This document shows positions 45,292 to 54,430 of a DNA stretch of 64,000 nucleotides, one piece after another. The stretch's first letter is position 1. Each line of letters starts with the position of its first letter. The notes beneath the pieces are model-generated. The model saw nothing but the letters and a program-made list of their open reading frames with translations, was not told where the DNA came from and made no database searches. The DNA comes from JBHHZJ01 sp046758005 (GTDB lineage: Bacteria > Pseudomonadota > Alphaproteobacteria > Kiloniellales > J153). Location of the stretch: the NCBI GenBank assembly GCA_046758005.1, contig JBHHZJ010000006.1:1-64000 (forward strand). Direction: 5' to 3'. The position numbers and the translations under genes are program-made.

Positions 45292-46638
45292 TCAGTCCGC
45301 GGGCGCCGTCACGCGCTTCAGATAGGCGATCAGGTCCTCCCGGTCCTCCGCCTTGGGCATGCGTTGCAACGGCATCTTGCTCCCCGGCGTGTATTCATGC
45401 GGCCCTTGGGAGAAGAGCGCATCGATCGTCTCCTCCGTCCACACCAGGGTGCTGTTGCGCAGTGCCTCGGAGTAGTTGTACCCCCGGACCGATCCGGCGC
45501 GGCGGCCGAATACGCCGTAGAGCGTGGGCCCCGCGCGGTTGCCTCCGTCGGCCGTGACCGTATGGCAGACGGCGCACTTGCGGAACAGTTCGGCGCCGCG
45601 CTCCTGGCCGTCGGCGTACGGAACGGACGGCCCGGTGGCCAGCCGGCGCGCGCCTCCGGCGTCGACCTCCTCCCCCGTCGCCAGGTCCCAGACGCGCACG
45701 ACCTCGTCCGAGCCGGCGGACAGCAGGCGCCGCCCGTCGGGCGTGAAGGCGAGCGACCAGATCGGCTGCGTGTGCCCGTAGAAGGCCCGCAGGAAGGTCC
45801 GCGTTTCCAGATCCCACACGATGACCGTGCGGTCCGCGCCGCCGGATGCGGCCAGCCGCCCGTCGCGCGACACGGCCACGCCGAAGACCGGCTCCTCGTG
45901 GCCGACGAGCGCGGCGACCTCCCGCCCCGTGGCCAGATCCCAGATGCGGACGGTCTTGTCCACCGAGGCCGAGACCGCCCGCGCGCCGTCCGGCGTGAAG
46001 GCGACCGAAGTGACGCTGAAGTCGTGGCCGTTCAAAGTGTCGATCAGCGTGCCGTCGGCGACGCGCCAGAGCTTGAGCGTCGAATCGTAGCTGCCGGTCA
46101 ACAGGCGCTGTCCATCCGGCGAGAAGGCCACCGCGTTGACGTTGTCCCGATGCCCTTTCAGAACCCGCCCCGGCGCGAGCGCCGCCAAGTCCCAGAGGCG
46201 GGCCGTGCGGTCCCAGCCGGCCGAAGCGGCGAGCCGGCCGTCGGGGGAGACCGCGACCGCGGCCACCTTCCCACGGTGGCCCTGAAAGGTATGAAGCAGC
46301 GCCCCGGTTGCAGAGTCCCAGAGGCGCACGGTGCCGTCGTCGGAGCCGGATACCAGGCGCGCGCCGCCGGCAAACAACGCGACGCCGTTGACCCCCGCCT
46401 CGTGTCCCTCGAAGGCGCGAATCTCCCTCTGCGCCTCGATGTTCCAGAGGATGAGGCGGTAGTCGAAGCTGGCGCTCGCGGCCAGGCGCCCGTCGCCCGA
46501 TACGGCCAGCCCCTTCACGAAGCCGCCGTGGCCCACGAACTGGGCGACCGCCGGGGCCGCGATGACGATCGCCACCGCCGCAATCGCGGCCACTCGCGCC
46601 CGGCGGCGCGCCGGCCATGCGTCTCGTTGCACTGCCAT
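45292..46638 (-). CDS. Secreted WD40 beta-propeller fused to cytochrome c
   Basis: A 448-residue periplasmic protein. A signal peptide (VAAIAAVAIVIAAPAVAQ) is followed by seven or more WD40 repeats (for example GSDDGTVRLWD, GSYDSTLKLW, ASVDKTVRIWD, AGSDEVVRVWD) and then a class I cytochrome c with haem motif CAVCHT and distal Met in GSKMPLQRMP. The start is ATG 46638. The fusion suggests an electron carrier docked through the propeller to a partner, perhaps in the formate respiratory chain whose genes lie upstream. Confidence 0.92.
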   Translation of the reverse strand: MAVQRDAWPARRRARVAAIAAVAIVIAAPAVAQFVGHGGFVKGLAVSGDGRLAASASFDYRLILWNIEAQREIRAFEGHEAGVNGVALFAGGARLVSGSDDGTVRLWDSATGALLHTFQGHRGKVAAVAVSPDGRLAASAGWDRTARLWDLAALAPGRVLKGHRDNVNAVAFSPDGQRLLTGSYDSTLKLWRVADGTLIDTLNGHDFSVTSVAFTPDGARAVSASVDKTVRIWDLATGREVAALVGHEEPVFGVAVSRDGRLAASGGADRTVIVWDLETRTFLRAFYGHTQPIWSLAFTPDGRRLLSAGSDEVVRVWDLATGEEVDAGGARRLATGPSVPYADGQERGAELFRKCAVCHTVTADGGNRAGPTLYGVFGRRAGSVRGYNYSEALRNSTLVWTEETIDALFSQGPHEYTPGSKMPLQRMPKAEDREDLIAYLKRVTAPAD

Positions 46639-46726
46639 CGATTCGCTCGATTCCGTTGGTGCAAAAAAACGGCGACGACCCGACCTTGTCAAGCCGGGCT
46701 CCGCATCCCCCGCCGATGCGCCCGGT

Positions 46727-47353
46727 TCACTCAATGTCGAACGGCTCTCCCTTGACCGTGCGGCCCAGGCCGGCGACCAGCGGCCGGATCATGGAGCGGG
46801 CGATGCGCAGGGTGTCGGGCGTCAGCATCTCGCAGAAGGCGTCCCCCTGCCAAAGCGTCTTGCCCGAGCGTCCGTCGCGCAGAATCGCGTTGATGTGGAA
46901 CACGTTGGCCCGGCGGGGCTCGCCCTTCCGGCGGCCGCCGAGGATGCTGTCCCTGCTCGAGGACCAGATGTTGAGTTCGAAGCGAACGCCCGAGGAGCCG
47001 CCCTCGAATCGGCCGAGGTCCCCGGCCGCGCCGGGGAACCGGCCCTGGATAACCTCGGTCTCGAACCACAGGCCGAGCACGGCGTCGTCCGAAATCGGCC
47101 GGCTGACGCCCCGCAGCTCGTCCTCGAGGCGCTGCTGGATCGCCAGGTTGAGCTCGTTGTCGTCGAACGGCTTGACCGCGATCGCAAGACCCGGCGCCAC
47201 CGGGGCGAACGCCACGGCATTGACGATCCCGGGCGCGCCGCCCGGCCCGAGCTGGGCGAGCCGCATCTCCGGCGGATACTCGGCAAGCGCGCGGCCCGCG
47301 ATGGCGCCGGCCAGGACGCACGCCCACGGCGCTAGGGTCGCGAGCAGCCGCAC
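46727..47353 (-). CDS. Secreted protein of unknown function (208 aa)
   Basis: A signal peptide (LLATLAPWACVLAGAIAGRA) starts the protein at GTG 47353. The mature part is soluble, with VAVKPFDD-like and NIWSSSRDS segments and FHINAILRDGRSGKTLWQGD near the end. No family was recognised. The region FHINAILRD...GKTLWQG resembles lipoprotein-like periplasmic proteins that compare basal and active states, but this is a guess. It lies on the minus strand between the 133-residue protein and the WD40-cytochrome gene. Confidence 0.7.
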   Translation of the reverse strand: MRLLATLAPWACVLAGAIAGRALAEYPPEMRLAQLGPGGAPGIVNAVAFAPVAPGLAIAVKPFDDNELNLAIQQRLEDELRGVSRPISDDAVLGLWFETEVIQGRFPGAAGDLGRFEGGSSGVRFELNIWSSSRDSILGGRRKGEPRRANVFHINAILRDGRSGKTLWQGDAFCEMLTPDTLRIARSMIRPLVAGLGRTVKGEPFDIE

Positions 47354-47456
47354 CGCCGCCTCGACCGGGCCGCCGGCGCGGCCGGCCCGGGCTTCGCACG
47401 GGATCGAGGGTCGTTTCGTTCGGTCACCCGACCCACGACCGACCGCGATATGCAGG

Positions 47457-47858
47457 CTAGCGCCATGCCCCGGAGCGCATCACACTCGGCCGCTTGTCCA
47501 CCTGGGTCCGGACCGACTCCGCTGTCCCGACCGGGCCCTGCGGCCCGTGGCGAAAGGCCGGGACAAGCTTGCCGGTCGCCTGGTCCACGGCGAGTGTGGT
47601 GACCTGGAAGGCATCGTTGGAATCGCCGCCCGGCTTCATCACCGTCACCAGCCAGACCGGCGCGCCCGCGACCTCGCCCGGGCGCACGCGCAGGACCTTC
47701 ACGTTGTAGTCCGCCCTGATCCTCGCCGCGGCTGCGTCGCTTGTCACCTGGGCCGCCACCGGGCGCGGCGCGACGAGCCCGGCACCCACAAGCAGCATGC
47801 CGCCCAGGGCGCCGACGGCGACGCAGATCCGCCGGACCGTGGAGCCTCTGCGCGACAC
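47457..47858 (-). CDS. Small secreted PepSY-like protein (133 aa)
   Basis: A signal peptide (ICVAVGALGGMLLVGAGLVA) ends near APRPVAAQ. The rest (YNVKVLRVRPGEVAGAPVWL, VTVMKPGGDSNDAF, VDQATGKLVPAFRHG) has the helix-plus-strand pattern of PepSY-type domains. Start GTG 47858, 11 bases after the cytochrome b gene, so clearly in the fdh operon. Role unknown; perhaps a modulator of the periplasmic formate dehydrogenase. Confidence 0.72.
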   Translation of the reverse strand: MSRRGSTVRRICVAVGALGGMLLVGAGLVAPRPVAAQVTSDAAAARIRADYNVKVLRVRPGEVAGAPVWLVTVMKPGGDSNDAFQVTTLAVDQATGKLVPAFRHGPQGPVGTAESVRTQVDKRPSVMRSGAWR

Positions 47859-47869
47859 GGCCGCCTCCC

Positions 47870-48991
47870 CTACTCCGCCGGCTGGGTTTCGCCGCCGGGG
47901 CCGGCCGCCGGCGCGCCCTTGAGCTCCGCGTACCAGAGGTTGTGGTGCTCGCGCGCCCAGTTCTCGTCGACCCGGCCCGTGCCCATGGCGTCGAAGGCTC
48001 CCTCCATGCCCAGCGAGCCGATGTAGATGTGGGCGATGATGATCACGATCATGACCAGCCCGACCAGAACGTGCCACAACTGCGAAAGCTGCATCTCCTG
48101 CACCGGACCCAAGTTCGTGGGCAGATCGAAGCCGAACACATTGAGCACCTCGAAGGTCACCGAGAACATGGCGAACCGGAACGGAAATAGCAGCGAAATC
48201 CCCGAAAGCGCCAGGGACAGGCCGCCCAGGATCACGACCCAGAAGACGAGCTTTTGCCCGGCGTTGAACTTCTTCGACGGCGGATGCACGCCTTTCACGA
48301 ACAGGCCGCCGCCCTTGGCGAGCCAGACGAGGTCGGCCTTGTTCGCGATGTTGTGGCGCACCCAGAGCACGAACATCAACACAACGCCCAGCATGAACGG
48401 AAAGGCGACGAAATTGTGGACGTACTTCCCGCCCAGCGCGATGGCGGCGAAGGCCTCGGGACCAAGGACCGGCAAGAGGACATGCTTGCCGTACAACAGA
48501 TTGAGCCCCGTCAGGGCGAGGACGATGAAGGACACCGCCGTCAGCCAATGGACGAAGCGCTCGACGCCGTTGAACCGCTCGATCGTCCGGCCGCTCGGCC
48601 CCGCGTCGATCCTGATGCGCCCGCGCGCGACAAAGAACAGGGCGAGGGCTCCGAGCATGCCGAACAGGCCCCAGATCCCGTAAACCGTCATCGGGCCGTT
48701 GCGCCAGGCGCGCCAGTTATCGCCCTCCGACTGGATCATGACGCCGGCCTGCTTGTCCGGAATCGAGACGCTCCCTTGCAGGCCGCCGCGCACGGCGCGC
48801 CAGATCTCGGCGTCGCTGTAGGTGCCGAGATGGCCGCCCGGAACGTTGCCGCCGAGCGGGCTCGGCTGCTCGACAGTGCGCCCCCCGGTTTGCGCGAGCG
48901 CGTGCTCGACCCCGAGCGGCGCGACAACGACGGCGCACAAGAGAACGAGGACGCCGAACCAGCCGGCGAACCGCTTGCTTCCGATGCTCAT
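47870..48991 (-). CDS. fdhC: Formate dehydrogenase cytochrome b556 subunit
   Basis: The 373-residue gamma subunit anchors the periplasmic formate dehydrogenase and reduces quinone. The N-terminal signal and periplasmic extension (~100 residues) precede four transmembrane helices with haem-ligand histidines in RFVHWLTAVSFIVLALTGL, GGKYVHNFVAFPFMLGVVLM and LWHVLVGLVMIVIIIAHIYI. The long N-terminal extension containing GHLGTYSDAEIWRAVRGG is typical of alphaproteobacterial FdoI/FdhC. Confidence 0.94.
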   Translation of the reverse strand: MSIGSKRFAGWFGVLVLLCAVVVAPLGVEHALAQTGGRTVEQPSPLGGNVPGGHLGTYSDAEIWRAVRGGLQGSVSIPDKQAGVMIQSEGDNWRAWRNGPMTVYGIWGLFGMLGALALFFVARGRIRIDAGPSGRTIERFNGVERFVHWLTAVSFIVLALTGLNLLYGKHVLLPVLGPEAFAAIALGGKYVHNFVAFPFMLGVVLMFVLWVRHNIANKADLVWLAKGGGLFVKGVHPPSKKFNAGQKLVFWVVILGGLSLALSGISLLFPFRFAMFSVTFEVLNVFGFDLPTNLGPVQEMQLSQLWHVLVGLVMIVIIIAHIYIGSLGMEGAFDAMGTGRVDENWAREHHNLWYAELKGAPAAGPGGETQPAE

Positions 48992-49090
48992 GGGACTAAT
49001 AACCCCACCCTTTCGATCCGAGTGTTCGGTGATCCCAGGACGGCCCGAGTACCCATCATAATAAAAGGATGACGCCCATGATGGTGGGTA

Positions 49091-49288
49091 CTAACCGCCT
49101 CGTTGGAGGCGCGTGCGCTGGCGCAGGTCCTCCCGCACGTCCTCGGTAAGCGGCTGGTCCTTCGGACCCAGGTACGTGCCCTTTTCGTAGCGCAGGACCC
49201 GCCCCTGTTCGGATTCGTCGCAGGCGGTCATCATGAGACCCGTCAACAAGGCGAACGCCGGTACGAACAAGATTGGTCTGACGCGCAT
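49091..49288 (-). CDS. Small lipoprotein in fdh operon (65 aa)
   Basis: ATG 49288 with GGGAGG seven to twelve bases upstream. The N-terminus (VRPILFVPAFALLTGLMMTAC) ends in a lipobox with the modified Cys. The mature ~42 residues are charged (LRYEKGTYLGPKDQPLTEDV, REDLRQRTRLQRGG). Small lipoproteins are common between fdhB and fdhC in this operon type. A stem AGTACCCA/TGGGTACT at 49048-49092 overlaps the stop and lies before fdhC. Confidence 0.8.
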   Translation of the reverse strand: MRVRPILFVPAFALLTGLMMTACDESEQGRVLRYEKGTYLGPKDQPLTEDVREDLRQRTRLQRGG

Positions 49289-49517
49289 CGAGGGACCACC
49301 TCCCATCAGGCTGCTCCGCGCCGGCGGGCGCGACCGGCGTCGCCCCACGCCGCCGCACTCCAAATAACCGCCCCGCCGCCGGCGGCCGCGGTGCTCATAA
49401 CCCTATCCCGATTCGAAGCCGCTTGTCAGAGAAGAATACCCACGCTGGGGCGGGAACGGCGCTTGGCGCCGCCCCCAGCACACCAACGATTCCGCCCCGT
49501 CGCGGACGACGGCGCGG

Positions 49518-50114
49518 TCAGGAGCCCGACTTCTGCTGGTAAGCCGTGCCCCAACCCCAAGCGCCCGACCCGAATCCGCGGGCAACCACGCGCTCGCGGT
49601 AGATGTCGGACACGATGTCGCCGTCGCCGGCGAGCAGCGCCTTGGTCGCGCACATCTCGGCGCACAGCGGCAACTTGCCCTCGGCCAGACGGTTGCGGCC
49701 ATACTTCTGGAACTCGGCCGCGGAGTTATCCTCCTCCGGCCCGCCCGCGCAGAAGGTGCACTTGTCCATCTTGCCGCGGCTGCCGAAGTTGCCGGCCTGC
49801 GGATACTGCGGCGCGCCGAAGGGACAGGCGTAGAAGCAGTAGCCACATCCGATGCACAGGTCCTTGGAGTGCAGGACCACTCCTTCCTCGGTCTGGTAGA
49901 TGCAGTCGACCGGACAGACCGCGATGCAGGGGGCATCGGAGCAGTGCATGCAAGCCACCGAGATCGAACGTTCGCCGGGCCTGCCGTCGTTGATGGTCAC
50001 GACACGGCGGCGGTTGATGCCCCAGGGGACCTCGTTCTCGTTCTTGCACGCCACGACGCAGGCGTTGCACTCGATGCAACGCTCGGCATCACAGAGGAAC
50101 TTCATTCGTGCCAT
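49518..50114 (-). CDS. fdhB: Formate dehydrogenase iron-sulfur subunit
   Basis: A 198-residue electron-transfer subunit with four [4Fe-4S] motifs: CIECNACVVACKNEN, CMHCSDAPCIAVCPVDC, CIGCGYCFYACPFGAPQ and a final set around KCTFCAGG and CAEMCATKAL. It passes electrons from FdhA to the cytochrome b subunit. No signal of its own, so it is exported with FdhA by the TAT route. A 229-base gap separates it from the lipoprotein gene. Confidence 0.95.
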   Translation of the reverse strand: MARMKFLCDAERCIECNACVVACKNENEVPWGINRRRVVTINDGRPGERSISVACMHCSDAPCIAVCPVDCIYQTEEGVVLHSKDLCIGCGYCFYACPFGAPQYPQAGNFGSRGKMDKCTFCAGGPEEDNSAAEFQKYGRNRLAEGKLPLCAEMCATKALLAGDGDIVSDIYRERVVARGFGSGAWGWGTAYQQKSGS

Positions 50115-50127
50115 GGTTCAGGTCTCC

Positions 50128-52995
50128 TCAAGCAGGTTCGATCCGGCACAGGCTACACTTGGTTTCCTGCATGTTGGTCACCGAATCGTAGCCATACGTC
50201 ATGGCCGTATTTGCAGATTCACCCAGGACATAGGGATCGGCTCCCTCCGGGTATTTGGACCGGCGGTCCTCGCCTTGCCAATGGCCCGCGAAATGGAACG
50301 GCATGAACGCGACGCCGCGCGCGACGCGGTCGGTCACCATGGCCATGACCTTGACCTTTGCCCCCTCAGGCGTGTAGAGCCAGATCATCTTTCCGTCCCT
50401 GACACCGATGTTGTTGGCATCGAACGGGTTGATCTCGGCGAACATGTCCTGCTGGAGCTCGGCCAGCCATGGATTGGCCCGCGTCTCGTCGCCGCCGCCC
50501 TCGTACTCCACGAGGCGACCCGTCGTCAGGATCATCGGATAGCTTCCGGTGAAGTCCTTGTCCTGAATCGACTTGTACAGGGTCGGAAGCCTGAACATCT
50601 TGCGGTCCGTGTAGGTCGGATAGTCGCCGACCAGATCACGGCGCGAGGTGTACAGCGGCTCGCGGTGTATCGGCACCGGGTCCGGGAAGGTCCACACCAC
50701 GGCCCGGGCCTTGGCGTTCCCGAAGGGCGCGCAGCCGTGCTTGATCGCGACCCGCTGGATGCCGCCCGAGAGGTCGGTCTTCCAGTTGGTCTTGTCGCCG
50801 GCGACCTTCTCGATCGCAGCCCGTTCGGCCGCGGTCAGGTCCTTGTCCCAACCGAGCTTCTTGAGCATGGCCATCGTGAATTCCGGATAGCCGTCCTTGA
50901 TCTCGGAGCCGACCGGATAGCTGCCGTCGGCGAGCAGGTTCTGCCCGTTGCGCTCCACGCCGAACCGGGCGCGGAAGCACAGGCCGCCTTCGGCCACCGG
51001 CTTCGAGGTGTCGTAAAGCAACGGCGTCCCCGGATGCTTCATCTCCGCCGTGCCCCAGCAGGGCCACGGCAGCCCGTAGTACTCACCGTCGGCCGGACCA
51101 CCCACCGCCTGGAGCGTGGTCTTGTCGAAGGTGTACTGGTTGGCCATGTGGAGGCGCAGGCGCTCCGGCGACTGCCCGGTGTAGCCGATGGTCCACATGC
51201 CGCGGTTGAACTCGCGGGTGATGTCCTCGATCAGCGGCTCGTTGCCGTTGACCTTGATGTTCTTGAACATCTCCTTGTCGAAGCCGAGCTTCTTGGCCAT
51301 GAGATACATGATCTCGTGGTCCGTCTTCGAATCGAAGATCGGATCGACGACCTTTTCCCGCCACTGCAGCGAGCGGTTGGACGCGGTCACCGAACCATAG
51401 CCCTCGAACGGCGTGGCCGCCGGCAGGAGATAGGTCCCGTCCGTGCGGTCATGGATGACCGCCGTCGCGGTCGGGACCGGATCGATGACGACGAGGAGAT
51501 CCAGCTTCTCCATCGCCTTCTTCATCTCGAGGCCGCGCGTTTGCGAATTCGGCGCGTGACCCCAGAAGATCATGGCCCGGAGGTTATCCGGCTGATCGAT
51601 ATTCTCCTTGGCCTCGAGCACGCCGTCGACCCAGCGGGAGACCGGGATGCCCTTGCTCTCCATGAGCTTCTTGCTGGCAAAACGGCTGAGCAGGTAGTCG
51701 TACTTGACGTCCCAGACCCGCGCCCAGTGCTTCCACGATCCGGTCTTGAGACCGTAATACCCGGGCAGGCTGTGCGAGAGCACGCACATGTCGGTCGCGC
51801 CCTGCACGTTGTCATGGCCGCGGAAGATGTTCGTCCCGCCGCCCGCCGTGCCGATCGTGCCGAGGGCCAGACCCAGGACGCAGTAAGCCCGGGTGTTGTT
51901 GTTGCCGATGGTGTGCTGCGTGCCGCCCATGCACCAGATGATGGTGAAGGGCCGGTTGTTCGCAAGCGTACGGGCGACCCGCCTGAGCTGCGAGCCGGGC
52001 ACGCCGGTGACGCGCTCGGTCTCCTCCGGCGTCCACTTCCTCACCTCTTCCTTGATCTGGTCCATGCCCCAGACCCGCTGGCGGATGAACTCCTTGTCCT
52101 CCCACCCGTTCTCGAACACGTGCCAGAGGATGCCCCAGATCAAGGCCACGTCCGTCCCCGGACGCAGACGCACGTACTCGTCGGCATGCGCCGCGGTCCG
52201 CGTGAAGCGCGGATCGCAGACGATGAAGGGCGCGTTGTTCTGCTCCTTGGCCCTGAGCATGTGCTGCATCGCCACCGGATGGGCCTCGGCGGGGTTGCCG
52301 CCGATTTCCAAGATGGCGCGCGAGTTGTGGATGTCGTTGTAGGAGTTCGTCATCGCGCCGTAGCCCCAGGTGTTGGCCACACCCGCGACCGTGGTCGAGT
52401 GACAGATCCGCGCCTGGTGGTCGCCGTTGTTGCTGCCCCAGAAGGCGTAGAACTTGCGGAACAGATAGGCCTGCTCGTTGCTGTGCTTGGCCGAGCCCAG
52501 CCAGTAGACCGAATCCGGGCCCGATTTCTCGCGAATCTCGAGCAGCTTGTCGCCGATCTCGTTGATCGCCTGGTCCCAGGAGATCTTGGTCCACTTGCCG
52601 CCCTGCAGCTTGACCGGGGTCTTCAGGCGCCGCTCGCCGTGGGTCATCTCGCGCACCGAGGCGCCCTTGGCGCAGTGCGCGCCGAGGTTGAACGGGCTGT
52701 CCCAACCCGGTTCCTGGCCGATCCACACGCCGTTTTGAACCTCGGCGATGACGGTGCAGCCGACCGAGCAGTGGGTGCAGACGGTCTTGACCTGGGTGAC
52801 TTGCCGGGCCGCGGTCTGGGCGGCCGCCTTTTTCACCCTCCCGAACGGCAGCGCGGACGCAGCCGCGACGCTTCCGGCGGCAAGACCGGAGCGCTTCAAG
52901 AACGTGCGACGGTCAATTGCACGGCCGGCGACGCCGGCCAGCGCCTTTGACAAACGGGGGCCACTCGCAACCCCATTCGTCCTTTTGGTTAACAT
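50128..52995 (-). CDS. fdhA: Periplasmic formate dehydrogenase, catalytic subunit
   Basis: The 955-residue protein carries a TAT signal (DRRTFLKRSGLAAG, Arg29-Arg30). The N-terminal [4Fe-4S] site uses Cys73, 76, 80 and 108. The metal ligand is Cys198-His199 in RICHSTTVAGVANTWG, where some relatives have selenocysteine. Mo/W-bis-MGD contacts run through NPAEAHPVAM, RTDGTYLLPAATPFEGYG and the C-terminal domain ending in NMQETKCSLCRIEPA. GGAGAGG before ATG 52995 sets the start. It acts with FdhB, FdhC and TAT-protein partners. Confidence 0.96.
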   Translation of the reverse strand: MLTKRTNGVASGPRLSKALAGVAGRAIDRRTFLKRSGLAAGSVAAASALPFGRVKKAAAQTAARQVTQVKTVCTHCSVGCTVIAEVQNGVWIGQEPGWDSPFNLGAHCAKGASVREMTHGERRLKTPVKLQGGKWTKISWDQAINEIGDKLLEIREKSGPDSVYWLGSAKHSNEQAYLFRKFYAFWGSNNGDHQARICHSTTVAGVANTWGYGAMTNSYNDIHNSRAILEIGGNPAEAHPVAMQHMLRAKEQNNAPFIVCDPRFTRTAAHADEYVRLRPGTDVALIWGILWHVFENGWEDKEFIRQRVWGMDQIKEEVRKWTPEETERVTGVPGSQLRRVARTLANNRPFTIIWCMGGTQHTIGNNNTRAYCVLGLALGTIGTAGGGTNIFRGHDNVQGATDMCVLSHSLPGYYGLKTGSWKHWARVWDVKYDYLLSRFASKKLMESKGIPVSRWVDGVLEAKENIDQPDNLRAMIFWGHAPNSQTRGLEMKKAMEKLDLLVVIDPVPTATAVIHDRTDGTYLLPAATPFEGYGSVTASNRSLQWREKVVDPIFDSKTDHEIMYLMAKKLGFDKEMFKNIKVNGNEPLIEDITREFNRGMWTIGYTGQSPERLRLHMANQYTFDKTTLQAVGGPADGEYYGLPWPCWGTAEMKHPGTPLLYDTSKPVAEGGLCFRARFGVERNGQNLLADGSYPVGSEIKDGYPEFTMAMLKKLGWDKDLTAAERAAIEKVAGDKTNWKTDLSGGIQRVAIKHGCAPFGNAKARAVVWTFPDPVPIHREPLYTSRRDLVGDYPTYTDRKMFRLPTLYKSIQDKDFTGSYPMILTTGRLVEYEGGGDETRANPWLAELQQDMFAEINPFDANNIGVRDGKMIWLYTPEGAKVKVMAMVTDRVARGVAFMPFHFAGHWQGEDRRSKYPEGADPYVLGESANTAMTYGYDSVTNMQETKCSLCRIEPA

Positions 52996-53038
52996 TGACC
53001 TCTCCTGTTCGTAAGGATTCCGAACGCCAAGTCCCTCT

Positions 53039-53233
53039 CTAGAACCTGGCCAGCTCGTAAAACTTCTTCACGTGGTCCGTCTCGCGGTAGCCGGCGCCCT
53101 TGGCCGAGGCCTTGGACGGAGCCGCCGCCTTCACCGTGGAGGCGGACAGCCCGACGGCCGCCACACCGGCCCCCAGGCCGACGCTGCGAAAGAAGTCCCG
53201 ACGACCGATCGACGCCGTTGTCTTCTTGCTCAT
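53039..53233 (-). CDS. Formate dehydrogenase region TAT-signal protein (64 aa)
   Basis: A short protein beginning with a TAT motif (GRRDFFRSVGLGAGVAAVGL) and ending in YRETDHVKKFYELARF. This is the small family found immediately upstream of fdhA in many Proteobacteria (formate dehydrogenase region TAT target). ATG 53233 is confirmed by the internal SKKTTASIGRRDFF start. Its exact role is not known; it may assist export or assembly. Confidence 0.9.
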   Translation of the reverse strand: MSKKTTASIGRRDFFRSVGLGAGVAAVGLSASTVKAAAPSKASAKGAGYRETDHVKKFYELARF

Positions 53234-53328
53234 ATCGCTCACCCTTTCCTGCTGGTGAACCACCCAGGACGGTTCTTGTCGTATTCCGGCCGGGTCCGCC
53301 CGAACCCCGGCCGGTGCGTACGTCGGCC

Positions 53329-53934
53329 TCAGGCCGCCATCTCGAAGGCCTGAGTCTCGATCGCCATGAACCTCCTGCCGATCGTGCCGACGGGCATGTA
53401 CAGCGCGGCCGACCGGGCCGCCTCGAGGTCCTCGAAGAACCGCGGCGCCCAGCAGCCGACGTGCCGGTCGAAAAACTGCTGTTGCCGAGCCAGATCGACG
53501 GGGGCGCCGAAGGCCCCGGTGATCATCCCGGCCATCATCTCGCACAGGCTGGCGATGTGGTCCTCGGGCTCCTTGACCTCGTCCGCGCGGGTGATGCCCA
53601 GCTCGGCCATGTCGCCGCGCAGGCGCGCCAACGGCTTCTCGTTCAGGAACCCGGTCAGATAGTACGAGGCGAAAGGCAGAAGCTCGCCCTGCCCGACGCC
53701 GATGAAGAGGTCGAAATACTCCTCCTCCGCCGTGCCGGGCGTGGCGCCGCGCGCGGCCGCGGCCAGGGCTTGCACGCCCCGGCCGAGTTCGGTCTCGTCG
53801 CCCCGCAGCCCGCGCACGAAGGCCAGCGTCGCCTCCTCGGGCGGCGCCGAGAGCAGACGCGCCACAAGCGCGTACCAGTGGGCCCGGAGCCGGTCTTCCT
53901 CGGCAATGTCGAACTCGGCGTTCGTCTCCGCCAA
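53329..53934 (-). CDS. TorD/DmsD-type molybdoenzyme chaperone
   Basis: A 201-residue all-helical chaperone: RAHWYALVARLLSAPPEEAT, TAEEEYFDLFIGVGQGELLP, YYLTGFLNEKPLARLRGDM and the EPEDHIASLCEMMAGMI signature. Such proteins hold the apo-enzyme until the cofactor is inserted and TAT export occurs. Start TTG 53934 with AGGGAGGGG upstream. First gene of the fdh transcript from the promoter at 54087-54115. Confidence 0.92.
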   Translation of the reverse strand: MAETNAEFDIAEEDRLRAHWYALVARLLSAPPEEATLAFVRGLRGDETELGRGVQALAAAARGATPGTAEEEYFDLFIGVGQGELLPFASYYLTGFLNEKPLARLRGDMAELGITRADEVKEPEDHIASLCEMMAGMITGAFGAPVDLARQQQFFDRHVGCWAPRFFEDLEAARSAALYMPVGTIGRRFMAIETQAFEMAA

Positions 53935-54430
53935 GCGCCCCTCCCTAAGAGCTCCCCGCGATCAAGACCGCGCAAAGATCCGCTTTTCGGCCGTTTTTTT
54001 CGTGCTCTTGCGCTTGGCCGCCGCGGGCGCGATTGGGAAGCTAATGTCCTTTATTAATCAAGGGTTTTTGCGCCCTCGATTTGGAAATTAGAAAACCTTT
54101 CCGATTGGCTGTCAAGAAAATGCGTTGCTGCACCTGCGAACACACAAATGACCTGTAAATGCTGACAAAGACTCCGAATGGGCAAGAAAGCACACATCGA
54201 CGCCGCGACCGCCGACGGGCGCGACGCCGCGGCGCGGTGGCGGCCGGGCCGTGGGCAATACCAAGTCTCGGTGATAATGGTTCGATACGTTTTTCTGCTC
54301 TTGATCTTGACCCCGGTCTCGAACGGGGCGTCGCAGGCGCTGGTCCATGTCTCGAGCGTCTTGGGAAGATTTGGGAATCGAAGCCGGATCTTCCGTCTGC
54401 GAAATCCCGGTATGCCGCGGCTGGCGCCGC
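53935..54430. other. 496-base gap between DUF3306 gene and TorD-like gene
   Basis: The central part (54040-54170) is AT-rich and holds a strong minus-strand promoter (54087-54115). Inverted segments GGGTTTTTGCGCCCTC and TATTAATCAAGGG resemble part of a hairpin but were not resolved. The remainder up to 54430 has no recognised gene; a 150-codon plus-strand frame from 54178 overlaps the DUF3306 gene and lacks support. Confidence 0.6.
54087..54115 (-). promoter_or_regulatory. Sigma-70-type promoter for the formate dehydrogenase operon
   Basis: On the minus strand TTGACA (54115-54110), a 17-base spacer and TCTAAT (54092-54087): a full -35 match and a 5/6 -10. It would give a leader of about 145 bases to the TorD-like gene and read the fdh genes. 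Confidence 0.7.

Noticed and set aside
50128..52995. FdhA as a selenoprotein
   Set aside because: The metal-ligand position encodes Cys (Cys198) and no in-frame TGA exists.
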